Of a stretch of DNA of 40,006 nucleotides, positions 1 through 9,139 are shown one piece after another (positions within the stretch are counted from its first letter, which is position 1; each line of letters starts with the position of its first letter). The DNA lies in NCBI RefSeq assembly GCF_001557235.1, contig NZ_LSJI01000054.1:1-40006 (forward strand). Reading direction: 5' to 3'. The DNA comes from Phenylobacterium sp. CCH9-H3 (GTDB taxonomy: Bacteria; Pseudomonadota; Alphaproteobacteria; Caulobacterales; Caulobacteraceae). The position numbers and the translations under genes are program-made. The notes under the pieces are model-generated. The model was given only the letters and a program-made list of their open reading frames with translations, did not search any database and had not been told where the DNA came from.

Positions 1-2
1 TG

Positions 3-230
3 GCCTGGCGCTCGTCGCTGGCGGCGGGTTTCTTCGGCTCGGCGGCCTCGGCCTGCTGGTTCGGCGCCCTGGCCCTGGCGCCCGCCGCGCCCGTCCGGGC
101 AGTGGGCCTGATCGAAGGGCCGATCGCCGCCGCCGTCGGTCGCAAGCTGTTCCGCGAGAAGCTGCGCCTACGCCAGTGGGTGGGCGGCGGCCTGACCGCC
201 GTCGGCCTGCTGCTCTGTATCCTGGGCTAG
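3..230 (+). CDS. DMT (EamA-like) transporter, C-terminal fragment
   Basis: This reading frame is open from the window edge and encodes about 75 residues ending at TAG 228-230; the gene starts upstream of the window. The visible part has two hydrophobic stretches with Gly/Ala/Leu-rich helices, separated by a short loop reading GPIAAAVGRKLFREKL, and ends in GLLLCILG. A small-residue helix, a conserved E-G-P-I-A/A segment and a terminal helix after a basic loop are typical of the last two helices of EamA/DMT inner-membrane exporters. The substrate cannot be told. The stop codon overlaps the stop of the convergent gene within the four bases CTAG (227-230), so there is no room for a separate terminator between them. 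Confidence 0.6.
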   Translation, partial: AWRSSLAAGFFGSAASACWFGALALAPAAPVRAVGLIEGPIAAAVGRKLFREKLRLRQWVGGGLTAVGLLLCILG

Positions 231-535
231 TTCTTCTTCACGAACTCGGCGCGCAGGACGAGGCCCTTGATGGTCTCGTGCCGGCAGTCGATCTCCTGCG
301 GGTCGCCGGTCAGGCGGATCGAGCGGATCACCGTGCCGCGCTTCAGGGTCTGGCCGCCGGCGCCCTTGACCTTGAGGTCCTTGATCAGGGTGACGGCGTC
401 GCCGTCGGCCAGCAGGTTGCCCACCGCATCGCGCACCTCGACCACGCCCGCCTTGGCGGCGCGCTCGGCGGCCTCGGTGGCGCTGATCCACTCGCCGCTG
501 GCCTCGTCGAACACGAAATCGTCGCTGCCGCTCAT
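227..535 (-). CDS. PhnA/YjdM-like protein lacking the zinc ribbon
   Basis: The 102-residue product matches the C-terminal half of the E. coli PhnA/YjdM family as I recall it: NLLADGDAVTLIKDLKVKG around residues 40-58, a conserved IDC motif at about 82-84, and the family ending LRAEFVKKN. E. coli YjdM starts with a CxxC...CxxC zinc ribbon. Here that region is replaced by an acidic segment (FVFDEASGEWISATEAAERAAK) with no cysteines. Despite the historical name, YjdM has no proven role in phosphonate breakdown; the domain is an SH3-like fold of unknown biochemical function. The gene is convergent with the DMT transporter, with overlapping stop codons. Family assignment is firm; function is unknown. 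Confidence 0.85.
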   Translation of the reverse strand: MSGSDDFVFDEASGEWISATEAAERAAKAGVVEVRDAVGNLLADGDAVTLIKDLKVKGAGGQTLKRGTVIRSIRLTGDPQEIDCRHETIKGLVLRAEFVKKN

Positions 536-604
536 GCCTTGATCCCCCTTCAGGTGGCGCAGCCCTTAGAGCCTGGGCCCCGGTTCCGCCAGTCTCGCCC
601 GCGC

Positions 605-1372
605 CTATTCCACCGCCAGGATCACGTGCGGCGCCTTGACGAGGGCGGTGACGCAGTCGCCGACGGAGAGCTCCAGGGCCTCCGCGCTCTCGAGCGTCAC
701 CGTGGCGACCAGGGTCTTGCCGGCGCCGATGTCGAGACGGATCTCGCTGTTGACCGCCCCGTCCTCGCGGCTCGCCACCCGGCCCGGGATCTGGTTGCGG
801 GCCGAGGTGCGCAGGCCCTGTCCCTTGGCCAGGATCACGAAGCTGGACTTGATGAGGGCCACCGCCGGCGCGCCCTCGACCAGCGCCAGATCCTCGACGC
901 TTTGGGCGGTGACCATCGCCACGATGTCCACCCCGTCGCCGAGGCGGAGCGTCACCTCGGCGTTCACGGCGCCGGGGGCGATGTGGGCGATGCGGCCCCG
1001 GAGGGCGTTGCGGGCGCTGGTCTTCATTCCGAGACTCCAGAACAGGTCGGCGCCGAGGCCCCGGTCCAGCTTGGCGAGGGCGGCGTCCATCTCGGCCTGC
1101 ACCCGCCGGAAGGCCGCCAGGGCCGCCTGGCCGCGCGGCGTGACCTGGGCGGCGCCGCCGGCCTTGCCGCCAGGGGCAGCGACGATCAGCGGTGCGTCGA
1201 AGAGGTTGTTCAAGGCCTGCACCGCGTCCCACGCCGCCTTGTACGACAGGCCCACCTTGCGCGCGGCGGCGCTGATCGAGCCGAGCTCGCCTACCGCCTC
1301 CACCAGCGCCATCCTCGACAGGGCCACCCGCGGCAGGCCGGGCCGCTCCAGCGTCACCGAAGCGCTCAGCAT
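605..1372 (-). CDS. modE: ModE-type molybdate-responsive transcriptional regulator
   Basis: The 255-residue protein has the ModE architecture: an N-terminal LysR-like winged helix (about 15-80, with GSISAAARKVGLSYKAAWDA as the helix-turn-helix), then two Mop/TOBE molybdate-binding domains, each opening with the family motif SARN (119-122 and 190-193). ModE normally binds molybdate as a dimer and represses mod transporter genes. It is divergent from modA, and the 36 bp between the start codons hold a perfect inverted repeat. The ATG at 1372 is supported by GGAG (complement of 1380-1383) about 7 bases upstream; that Shine-Dalgarno overlaps the edge of the palindrome, so ModE could block its own translation start region as well as transcription. 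Length agrees with E. coli ModE (about 262 residues). Confidence 0.93.
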   Translation of the reverse strand: MLSASVTLERPGLPRVALSRMALVEAVGELGSISAAARKVGLSYKAAWDAVQALNNLFDAPLIVAAPGGKAGGAAQVTPRGQAALAAFRRVQAEMDAALAKLDRGLGADLFWSLGMKTSARNALRGRIAHIAPGAVNAEVTLRLGDGVDIVAMVTAQSVEDLALVEGAPAVALIKSSFVILAKGQGLRTSARNQIPGRVASREDGAVNSEIRLDIGAGKTLVATVTLESAEALELSVGDCVTALVKAPHVILAVE

Positions 1373-1380
1373 GGCTTCAC

Positions 1381-1409
1381 TCCGTTATGTAGTCCGGATA
1401 CATAACGGA
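1381..1409. promoter_or_regulatory. ModE-box-like operator between modE and modA
   Basis: A perfect inverted repeat with 11-bp arms, TCCGTTATGTA (1381-1391) and TACATAACGGA (1399-1409), is separated by 7 bp. It resembles the known ModE box (CGnTATATA-N6/7-TATATAnCG) in arm sequence and spacing. It fills nearly the whole gap between the divergent start codons; its last base is the A of the modA ATG. Assignment as the ModE binding site is inference from neighbourhood and similarity. Confidence 0.88.
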
Positions 1410-2158
1410 TGATGCGGCGTGCGGCACTCATTCCTCTCGTCCTGGCGCTGCTGCTGGCGCCGGCTGCGGCGTTCGCCGCCGAGGTGAAGGTGGCGGTGGC
1501 GGCCAACTTCGCCGAACCGGCCAAGGCGATCGCCGCGCGGTTCAAGGCCCGCACGGGCCATGACGCCTCGCTGAGCTTCGGGTCTTCGGGCCAGTTCTAC
1601 GCCCAGATCGCCAACGGCGCGCCGTTCGAGGTGCTGCTCTCGGCGGACCGCGAGCGGCCGGAGAAGGCGGAGGCCGAGGGGCTGGCGGTCGCCGGCAGCC
1701 GCTTCACCTACGCCGTGGGCCGGCTGGTCCTCTATTCGAGGACGCCGGGGCTGGTGGACGGCCGTGGCGCGGTGCTGACCCGCGGCGGCTTCGACAAGAT
1801 CGCCATCGCCGATCCCAGGACCGCGCCTTACGGCGTGGCGGCGGTCGAGACGATGCGGAAGCTGGGGGTCTACGGCGCGCTGGGGCCCAGGCTGGTGCAG
1901 GGGACCTCGATCACCCAGACCTATCAGTTCGTGGACACAGGCGCGGCGGAACTGGGGTTCGTGGCGCTTTCACAGGTGGCGAGGGCGAAGGGCGGCTCGC
2001 GCTGGGTGGTCCCGGCGGCCAACCACACGCCCATCGACCAGCAGGCCGTGCTGCTGAAGACCGGCGCGGGCGACACGGCGGCGCGGGCTTTCATGACCTT
2101 CCTCAAAGGCCCCGAGGCCCGAGCGATCATCCGCAGCTACGGCTACGAGGCGCCTTGA
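1409..2158 (+). CDS. modA: Molybdate ABC transporter substrate-binding protein ModA
   Basis: The 249-residue protein begins with a signal peptide ([24 protein letters not shown], cleavage near residue 24), then the typical ModA start [10 protein letters not shown], followed by [18 protein letters not shown] with the oxyanion-binding serines, and PFEVLLSAD. It captures molybdate or tungstate in the periplasm for ModB. The signal peptide fixes the start at ATG 1409 or ATG 1412; neither has a Shine-Dalgarno sequence because the palindromic operator runs straight into the start codon, so the mRNA is probably leaderless or nearly so. Its TGA overlaps the TTG start of modB. No modC follows. Confidence 0.95.
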   Translation: MMRRAALIPLVLALLLAPAAAFAAEVKVAVAANFAEPAKAIAARFKARTGHDASLSFGSSGQFYAQIANGAPFEVLLSADRERPEKAEAEGLAVAGSRFTYAVGRLVLYSRTPGLVDGRGAVLTRGGFDKIAIADPRTAPYGVAAVETMRKLGVYGALGPRLVQGTSITQTYQFVDTGAAELGFVALSQVARAKGGSRWVVPAANHTPIDQQAVLLKTGAGDTAARAFMTFLKGPEARAIIRSYGYEAP

Positions 2159-2838
2159 GCGGCCTGGCCGACATCGTCGCGCTGACGCTGCGGCTGGCGG
2201 GGGTCACGACCCTGATCCTCCTGGTGCTGTCCACGCCCCTGGCCTGGTGGCTGGCGCGCAGCCGGGGCTGGAAGGCGGAGGTGGCCGGGGCGGTGGTGGC
2301 CCTGCCGCTGGTCCTGCCGCCCACGGTGCTGGGCTTCTACCTGCTGATCGCGCTGGGACCGAACAGCCCGCTGATGGCGCCGCTGCAGGCGTTGGGCGTG
2401 CGGACCCTGGCCTTCACCTTCGAGGGCCTGGTGATCGGCTCGGTGATCTATTCCCTGCCGTTCGCGGTGCAGCCGCTGCGCAACGCCTTCCAGGCGGTGG
2501 GCGAGGACAATCTGGACGCGGCCGCGATGCTGGGGGCCAGCGGGTGGCAGACCTTCTTCCGCGTCGCCCTGCCGCTGTCGGTCCCGGGCTATGTGGTGGC
2601 CGCGATCCTGACCTTCGCCCATACGATCGGGGAGTTCGGGGTGGTGCTGATGATCGGCGGGGGGATTCCCGGGACCACGAACGTGCTGTCGATCGAGATC
2701 TACAAGGCGGTGGAGGCGCTGGAATGGGGCCGGGCGCACGCCATGGCGGCCCTGCTGGCGGCCTTCGGCTTCGCGGTGGTTCTGACCCTTCTGAGGCTCG
2801 AACGGCGCGTCTCCGCGCCCCTGCTCAACGAGCGGTAG
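2155..2838 (+). CDS. modB: Molybdate ABC transporter permease ModB
   Basis: This 227-residue inner-membrane protein has five to six hydrophobic helices and the binding-protein-dependent permease EAA-type loop ([25 protein letters not shown], about 120-144), plus the ModB-typical stretch [19 protein letters not shown] [15 protein letters not shown]. Length matches ModB (about 225-229). Translation starts at TTG 2155, which overlaps the modA stop (TTGA), so translation is coupled. The usual third gene, modC (ATPase), is absent: 248 bp later mreB begins. An ATPase encoded elsewhere must serve this permease, or the locus is non-functional. Confidence 0.95.
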   Translation: MSGLADIVALTLRLAGVTTLILLVLSTPLAWWLARSRGWKAEVAGAVVALPLVLPPTVLGFYLLIALGPNSPLMAPLQALGVRTLAFTFEGLVIGSVIYSLPFAVQPLRNAFQAVGEDNLDAAAMLGASGWQTFFRVALPLSVPGYVVAAILTFAHTIGEFGVVLMIGGGIPGTTNVLSIEIYKAVEALEWGRAHAMAALLAAFGFAVVLTLLRLERRVSAPLLNER

Positions 2839-4130
<1,292 letters not shown>

Positions 4131-4163
4131 GAACGCGCCGAAGGGCGGTAGGGGCGAACCTCC

Positions 4164-5408
4164 ATGTCCTTGAGGGACAACCCGCTCGGCGAACTGAGGG
4201 TCCCGCTGACCTGGACGGCGGGCATCGTGTTCATCGTCGTGCTGATCGCATCGGTCGCGATCCTGCTCAGCGACCGCCGGGAGGCGTACGACACCGACGC
4301 CTACGGCAACCCCCGCACCCTGTCCGATCGGGTGATGGCGCCGGTGGGGGATGCGCTGTCCACGCCGGGCCGCCTGACGGGCGAGGGCGTGGAGGGGATC
4401 CGCGGCTATTTCTTCGCGGTCTCCGAGAACCGCCGCCTGCGCGCCGAGCTGGAGAACATGCGCCAGTGGCGTGACGTCGCCATCGCGCTGCGGGACACCA
4501 ACGAGCGCTATCGTACGATCCTGGGCCTGAAGACCGACCCGCCGATCCCGATGGCGACGGCGCGGATCGTCACCGACTCCCGCGGGCCCTTCGCCCACTC
4601 GCGCCTGGCCAACGCCGGCAGCGAGAAGGGGATCAAGCCGGGCAACCCGGTGATGAGCGAGAACGGCCTGGTGGGCCGGGTCGTCGGCGTCACGGAGGGC
4701 GTCAGCCGGGTGCTGCTGCTCACCGACGCGGCCTCGCGCACCCCGGTGATGATCGACCGCACCAACGCCCGCGCCATCCTGACCGGCGACGGCGGACCGA
4801 ACCCGAAGCTGGAGTACCTGCGCGGCCAGGAGCCGGTGAAGAGCGGCGACCGCATCCTGACCTCGGGCGATGGGGGCGTCTTCCCCCGCGGCCTGCCGGT
4901 GGGCGTGGCGGTGAAGGGCCTGGATGGCCGCTGGCGGGTGGTGCTGGCGTCGGACAAGGCGCCGGTCGACCTCGTGCGGATCCTGCTGTTCGAGGACTTC
5001 ACCCAGGTGGCCGACACCCGGAAGCTGCAGCAGACCGTCACCCCGCCGCCCACACCGGGCGCCTCCACCCTGCCGCCGCCTGCGCCGGAGGCCGCGGCTG
5101 CGGCCACGCCGGCCCCTGCTACGGGAACGGCCGCCGCCCCAGCGACGCCCGCGCCCAAGACCACGCCGCCGGCCCAGCCGGCCGCCAAGACCCTCACGCC
5201 ACAACCCAAGACGGGCGCGCCGCCGGCGAAGACGTCCGCAACCCCGGGGCCCACGGCGTCCCCGACCGCGGCGCCGAAGACCGCGACGCCCAAGACCTCG
5301 GCGACGCCGGCGGCCAAGGCCCCGGCGCCCCAGACGCCCGCACCGAAGACGCCCGCACCGAAGACGCCAGCGCCCAAGACCTCGCAGCCGACGGGAACCC
5401 CGCCGTGA
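4164..5408 (+). CDS. mreC: Rod-shape-determining protein MreC with long Pro/Ala-rich tail
   Basis: MreC is a bitopic periplasmic scaffold that binds PBP2 and MreD. Residues about 15-35 form the single transmembrane helix. Residues about 75-115 (rich in E/N/R/L, e.g. SENRRLRAELENMRQWRD) form the dimerising coiled coil, followed by the beta-rich core up to about residue 290 (VITDSRGPFAHSRL-like VTDSRGPFAHS, GLVGRV, LLTDAASRTPV). From about residue 292 to 414 the chain is a low-complexity tail of Pro, Ala, Thr and Lys with tandem PAPKT units near the end. This tail is much longer than in E. coli MreC. The TGA stop overlaps the GTG start of mreD (GTGA, 5405-5408). Confidence 0.96.
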   Translation: MSLRDNPLGELRVPLTWTAGIVFIVVLIASVAILLSDRREAYDTDAYGNPRTLSDRVMAPVGDALSTPGRLTGEGVEGIRGYFFAVSENRRLRAELENMRQWRDVAIALRDTNERYRTILGLKTDPPIPMATARIVTDSRGPFAHSRLANAGSEKGIKPGNPVMSENGLVGRVVGVTEGVSRVLLLTDAASRTPVMIDRTNARAILTGDGGPNPKLEYLRGQEPVKSGDRILTSGDGGVFPRGLPVGVAVKGLDGRWRVVLASDKAPVDLVRILLFEDFTQVADTRKLQQTVTPPPTPGASTLPPPAPEAAAAATPAPATGTAAAPATPAPKTTPPAQPAAKTLTPQPKTGAPPAKTSATPGPTASPTAAPKTATPKTSATPAAKAPAPQTPAPKTPAPKTPAPKTSQPTGTPP

Positions 5409-5917
5409 GCGGCGGCGCGCGTCCGCTCGCGCCCTGGCGCTGGCTGGGCGTGCCGATGCTCTGGGTGATGGCGGCCAGCTTCGTCTTCGCCATGCCGCTG
5501 CGCTTCTGGGGCCTGGGCCTGCCGGAGCCGGTGTTCGCCTTGCCGGTCGTCTTCGCCTGGGCGGTGATCCGCCCGTCGATGCTGGCCCCGGTCGGCGTGA
5601 TGCTGATGGGGATCTATCTGGACTTCCTGTGGGGCAGCCCGACCGGCTTCTGGGCGGTTTGCCTGCTGCTTCCCTACGGCGTCGTGCTGGGCGCGCGCAG
5701 CATCCTGGCGGGCCAGAGCCAGGTGATGATGTGGATCTGGTACGGCCTCGCCACGGCCCTGGCGATCGGCGCCGGCTACCTCTTCACGATGCTCGACACC
5801 CAGAACGCGCCGAATGCCGCATCGGTGGGTTGGCAATTTCTCGCTACGGTCGTTCTCTATCCCTTCGCCGACCGGCTCATCGATCGCTTCGAGGATGCCG
5901 ACGTGAGGTTCCGCTAG
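5405..5917 (+). CDS. mreD: Rod-shape-determining protein MreD
   Basis: The 170-residue polytopic membrane protein sits between mreC and mrdA as is usual. It has five or so hydrophobic helices, including MLAPVGVMLMGIYLDFLWGSPTGFWA, which resembles the conserved MreD segment with an Asp-Phe-Leu-x-Gly-x-P-x-G motif. It starts at GTG 5405, overlapping the mreC stop by four bases, so the two are translationally coupled. It has a structural role in the inner membrane with MreC; no enzymatic activity is known. Downstream there is an unusual 102-bp repeat/hairpin spacer before mrdA. Confidence 0.93.
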   Translation: MSGGARPLAPWRWLGVPMLWVMAASFVFAMPLRFWGLGLPEPVFALPVVFAWAVIRPSMLAPVGVMLMGIYLDFLWGSPTGFWAVCLLLPYGVVLGARSILAGQSQVMMWIWYGLATALAIGAGYLFTMLDTQNAPNAASVGWQFLATVVLYPFADRLIDRFEDADVRFR

Positions 5918-5924
5918 GATGACC

Positions 5925-5960
5925 CTACTTCGCCAAGGCTTCCTGCTTCGCCAAGGCTAC
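5925..5960 (+). repeat. Tandem 18-bp repeat between mreD and mrdA
   Basis: Two adjacent 18-mers, 5925-5942 and 5943-5960, are identical at 16 of 18 positions and share the core CTTCGCCAAGGCT (5928-5940 and 5946-5958). I recall similar CTTCGCCAAGGCTACG-type units as dispersed intergenic repeats in several bacterial phyla, so this may be part of a repetitive element, but that needs a database search. Confidence 0.75.
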
Positions 5961-5978
5961 GCAGGACAGGTCGCTCTA

Positions 5979-6019
5979 GGAGGACGTGTCCTCCGTAGCT
6001 CCGACAGGAGCGTAGGAGG
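5979..6019 (+). promoter_or_regulatory. Hairpins overlapping the mrdA ribosome-binding site
   Basis: A perfect palindrome GGAGGACGTGTCCTCC occupies 5979-5994. Its 3' arm can alternatively pair with the start region of mrdA: CCTCC (5990-5994) with GGAGG (6015-6019), and CTCC (5999-6002) with GGAG (6007-6010), loop GACA. GGAG 6007-6010 is the best-spaced Shine-Dalgarno for ATG 6020 (9 bases); a second AGGAGG directly abuts the ATG. The two folds are mutually exclusive, so the spacer could switch or damp PBP2 translation. This is inferred from base pairing only. Confidence 0.5.
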
Positions 6020-7984
6020 ATGACGCAACCGGCCATCTTCTTCGCCGAGGTCAACGAGCGGCAGGGCGTGTTCCACCGGCGCGCCATCCTGCTGGGCGGT
6101 TTCGCGGGCCTGGGCATCACGGCGCTGGGCGCGCGGCTGGCCTATCTGCAGTTGTTCGAGACCCAGCGGTTCGAGAAGCTGGCCACCTCGAACCAGTTCA
6201 ACTTCAAGCTGGCGCCGGCGCCGCGGGGCGTGATCGTCGACCGCAATGGCGCGGTGCTCGCGGCCAACCGCCCGAACTTCCGGCTGATGGTGGCGCGCGA
6301 CAAGGGCCTGGACACAGAGGCGACGCTCAAGACCCTGGCCAACTTCGTGCCCCTGGACGAGGCGCGCCAGCGGCGCCTGCTCCGCGACATCAACACCGCC
6401 CCCAAGCGCGCGCCGGTCTCGGTGATGGAGGACATGAGCTGGGAGCAGTTCTCGGCCATCAACGTCCGCGCCCCGGAGCTGCCCGGCGTCAGCGCTGACG
6501 TGGGCGAGGTGCGGGTCTATCCGCACGGCGGCGCCTTCGCCCACGTGATCGGCTACGTGGCCAAGGTGAACAAGGAAGACATCGACAAGACGCCCAACCC
6601 CGACCCGATCATGCTCCACCCGGGCTTCCGCATCGGCAAACAGGGGGTGGAGAAGGCCCTCGACGCCGAGCTGCGCGGGCGTGCGGGCGCGCACAAGGTC
6701 GAGGTGGACGCCAACGGCCGCGAAGTGCGGCACGACCAGGACGGCGACATCCCGGCGGTGCCGGGCCAGGAGGTGCAGCTCACCCTGGACGTCGACATCC
6801 AGAACCGGGCGCTGGAGGTGTTCGGCGAGGAGAGCGGCGGCGCGGTGATGATGGACTGCCGCACCGGCGACATCCTCTGCATGACCTCGGCGCCCTCGTT
6901 CGACGCCAACCGCTTCGTGCGCGGGCTCACCGGGGCGGAGTACCGCGCCCTGGCCGGCTACGAGCGCAAGCCGCTGTTGGACAAGTGCCTGTCGGGCCTC
7001 TACCCGCCCGGCTCGACCTTCAAGACCATGACGGCCCTGGCGATCCTGATGGCCGGGATCAGCCCGGAGGAGCGGGTCGGCTGCGGCGGCGGCATGCAGT
7101 TCGGCGGCCGCTTCTTCCACTGCCACAAGCGCGGCGGGCACGGGTCGCAGAACCTGCACGAGGCGATCAAGAACTCCTGCGACACCTATTTCTATTCGAT
7201 GTCGCTGCGGGTCGGGCCGGACCGCATCGCCCAGGCGGCGCGCGCCTTCGGCCTGGGACAGACCTTCGACATCGGCATCCCGGGCCAGAAGAAGGGCATC
7301 GTTCCCGATCCGGCCTGGAAGAAGCGCTACTTCTCGAAGAACGAGGCCCAGCAGCCCTGGTGGCCCGGCGAGAACCTGTCGTACGCCATCGGCCAGGGCT
7401 ACCTGCAGGTGAACTGCCTGCAGCTCGCGGTGATGACCGCGCGCCTGGCCAACACCCACTACAAGGCGCTGAACCCCCGGCTCATCAAGTCGGTGGGGGG
7501 CAAGGAGTGGCCGCGAGGCTCGGACGTGCCCGATCTGCCGTTCCCGCGGGAGTACATCGACCGGGTGCGCAGCGGGATGGCGGCGGTGACCGACCAGAGC
7601 CAGGGGGGCACCGCCTGGCGGGCCAGCCAGCTCGGCCTGGGCGACATCCTGATGGCCGGCAAGACCGGCACCGCCCAGGTGCGCAACTACGACAGCGGCG
7701 GATCGCGCGGGAAGGGCGGGACCTGGGGGCTGCGCGACCACGGCCTCTTCGTCGCCTTCGCGCCCCTCGACGTCCCGCGCTACGCCCTGGCGGTCATCGT
7801 CCAGCACGGGATGGGCGGATCGACCGCGGCCGCGCCGCGCGCGCGGGAGATCATGCGGACGGCCCTGCTGAAGGACCCGGAACTGATCTCGCGCATCCAG
7901 AAGCCGCTGCCGATGCCGGAGATCGTGCCCGACCCCGAACTCGACACCGTGCCGACGGTTTCAACGACGCAGGCCGCCGAATGA
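6020..7984 (+). CDS. mrdA: Penicillin-binding protein 2 (elongasome transpeptidase)
   Basis: The 654-residue class B PBP crosslinks peptidoglycan during lateral growth, in complex with RodA and MreC. It has a short cytoplasmic end, one transmembrane helix (about 22-42), a pedestal/dimerisation domain with RGVIVDRNGAVLAANRP (about 70-87), then the transpeptidase domain. Active-site motifs are S332-T-F-K335 (nucleophile Ser332), S-C-D in KNSCDTYFY (PBP2s use SxD here), and K548-T-G550. Length fits PBP2 (about 630-650). It overlaps rodA by four bases (ATGA, 7981-7984). The start at 6020 is preceded by the hairpin-rich spacer and fits the family N terminus. Confidence 0.97.
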   Translation: MTQPAIFFAEVNERQGVFHRRAILLGGFAGLGITALGARLAYLQLFETQRFEKLATSNQFNFKLAPAPRGVIVDRNGAVLAANRPNFRLMVARDKGLDTEATLKTLANFVPLDEARQRRLLRDINTAPKRAPVSVMEDMSWEQFSAINVRAPELPGVSADVGEVRVYPHGGAFAHVIGYVAKVNKEDIDKTPNPDPIMLHPGFRIGKQGVEKALDAELRGRAGAHKVEVDANGREVRHDQDGDIPAVPGQEVQLTLDVDIQNRALEVFGEESGGAVMMDCRTGDILCMTSAPSFDANRFVRGLTGAEYRALAGYERKPLLDKCLSGLYPPGSTFKTMTALAILMAGISPEERVGCGGGMQFGGRFFHCHKRGGHGSQNLHEAIKNSCDTYFYSMSLRVGPDRIAQAARAFGLGQTFDIGIPGQKKGIVPDPAWKKRYFSKNEAQQPWWPGENLSYAIGQGYLQVNCLQLAVMTARLANTHYKALNPRLIKSVGGKEWPRGSDVPDLPFPREYIDRVRSGMAAVTDQSQGGTAWRASQLGLGDILMAGKTGTAQVRNYDSGGSRGKGGTWGLRDHGLFVAFAPLDVPRYALAVIVQHGMGGSTAAAPRAREIMRTALLKDPELISRIQKPLPMPEIVPDPELDTVPTVSTTQAAE

Positions 7985-9135
7985 CCGTCTCCGCCCTGAC
8001 CCGCCCCGGCGAACGCGACCGCCTCATCGTCAAGCTGTCCGAGCTGGACTGGGTGTTCATCCTGGTGCTGTGCCTGATCGCGGGCGCGGGCAGCCTGATG
8101 CTGTTCTCGATCGCCGGCTCGTCCTGGACGCCGTGGGCCGCCGCCCACCTCAGCCGCTTCGGCATCTGCCTGGTGTTGATGATCGCCCTGGCGATGATCG
8201 ACATCCGCGTGTGGTTCGCTCTGGCCTATCCGGTCTATGGCCTGGGGCTGCTGCTGCTGGTGGCGGTGGAGGCGGTGGGCGACGTGCGCCTGGGCGCCCA
8301 GCGATGGTTGTCCATCGGCGGCTTCAGCTTCCAGCCGTCCGAGGTGATGAAGCTGGGGATCGTGCTGGCGCTGGCGCGGCTCTATCACGGCGTGTCGGCC
8401 GAGCGGGCGCGGCTGTCGTGGTGGCTGCTGGCGCCGGCGGCGATGATCGGGGCCCCGGTGCTCCTCGTGGCGCACCAGCCGGATCTGGGCACCGCCATGC
8501 TGATCGCCCTGACCGGCGGGGCCATCGTGATGCTGGCGGGCCTGTCGTGGAAGGTCATCGGCGTCGCGCTGGCCGCGTTCCTGGCGGTGATCCCGCCGTT
8601 CGTGATGTTCGGGATGCACGACTACCAGCGCCAGCGGGTGCTGACGTTCCTGGATCCCGAGAGCGACCCCTCCGGTTCCGGCTATCATATCCTGCAGTCG
8701 ATGATCGCCCTGGGCTCGGGCGGGCTCCTGGGCAAGGGCTACGGCCTGGGCTCGCAGAGCCAGCTCAACTTCCTGCCCGAGAAGCAGACCGACTTCATCT
8801 TCGCGACCCTGGCCGAGGAGTTCGGCTTCGTGGGGTGCGTGTCGGTGCTGGTGCTCTATGCGGCGGTGATCTTCATGGCCCTGCGGACCTCGTACCTCAG
8901 CCACAGCCATTTCGGCCGGCTGGCGGCGGCGGGCGTCACGGCGACCTTCACCCTCTACGTCCTGATCAACGGGGCCATGGTGATGGGCCTGGCGCCCGTG
9001 GTGGGCGTGCCGATGCCGATGCTGAGCTATGGCGGCACGGTGATGCTGACGGTGATGATCGGCTTCGGTCTGGTGCAGTCGGTGCGCGTCCACCGCTACG
9101 CCGAGGTCACCAGCGGCAAGGGCAGCTTCGTCTGA
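7981..9135 (+). CDS. rodA: SEDS peptidoglycan glycosyltransferase RodA
   Basis: The true gene starts at ATG 7981, overlapping the mrdA stop; the frame stays open upstream but that part is a shadow of mrdA. The 384-residue product has about ten transmembrane helices. SEDS landmarks are GAQRWL (105-110), FQPSEVMKLG (117-126; Glu121 and Lys124), HQPDLGTA (165-172), and NFLPEKQTDFIFA, with Asp271 equivalent to the catalytic Asp of E. coli RodA. The C-terminal P-M-L-S-Y-G-G-T signature is also present. RodA polymerises glycan strands from lipid II and works as a pair with PBP2. It is the last gene of the operon; the next gene is convergent, with only 4 bp between stops. Confidence 0.97.
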   Translation: MTVSALTRPGERDRLIVKLSELDWVFILVLCLIAGAGSLMLFSIAGSSWTPWAAAHLSRFGICLVLMIALAMIDIRVWFALAYPVYGLGLLLLVAVEAVGDVRLGAQRWLSIGGFSFQPSEVMKLGIVLALARLYHGVSAERARLSWWLLAPAAMIGAPVLLVAHQPDLGTAMLIALTGGAIVMLAGLSWKVIGVALAAFLAVIPPFVMFGMHDYQRQRVLTFLDPESDPSGSGYHILQSMIALGSGGLLGKGYGLGSQSQLNFLPEKQTDFIFATLAEEFGFVGCVSVLVLYAAVIFMALRTSYLSHSHFGRLAAAGVTATFTLYVLINGAMVMGLAPVVGVPMPMLSYGGTVMLTVMIGFGLVQSVRVHRYAEVTSGKGSFV

Positions 9136-9139
9136 CCCC

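Noticed and set aside
6985..7980. N-terminal extension of the RodA reading frame
   Set aside because: The frame is open but overlaps mrdA in another frame and encodes Arg/Pro/Gly-rich filler; RodA's ATG 7981 overlaps the mrdA stop as expected.
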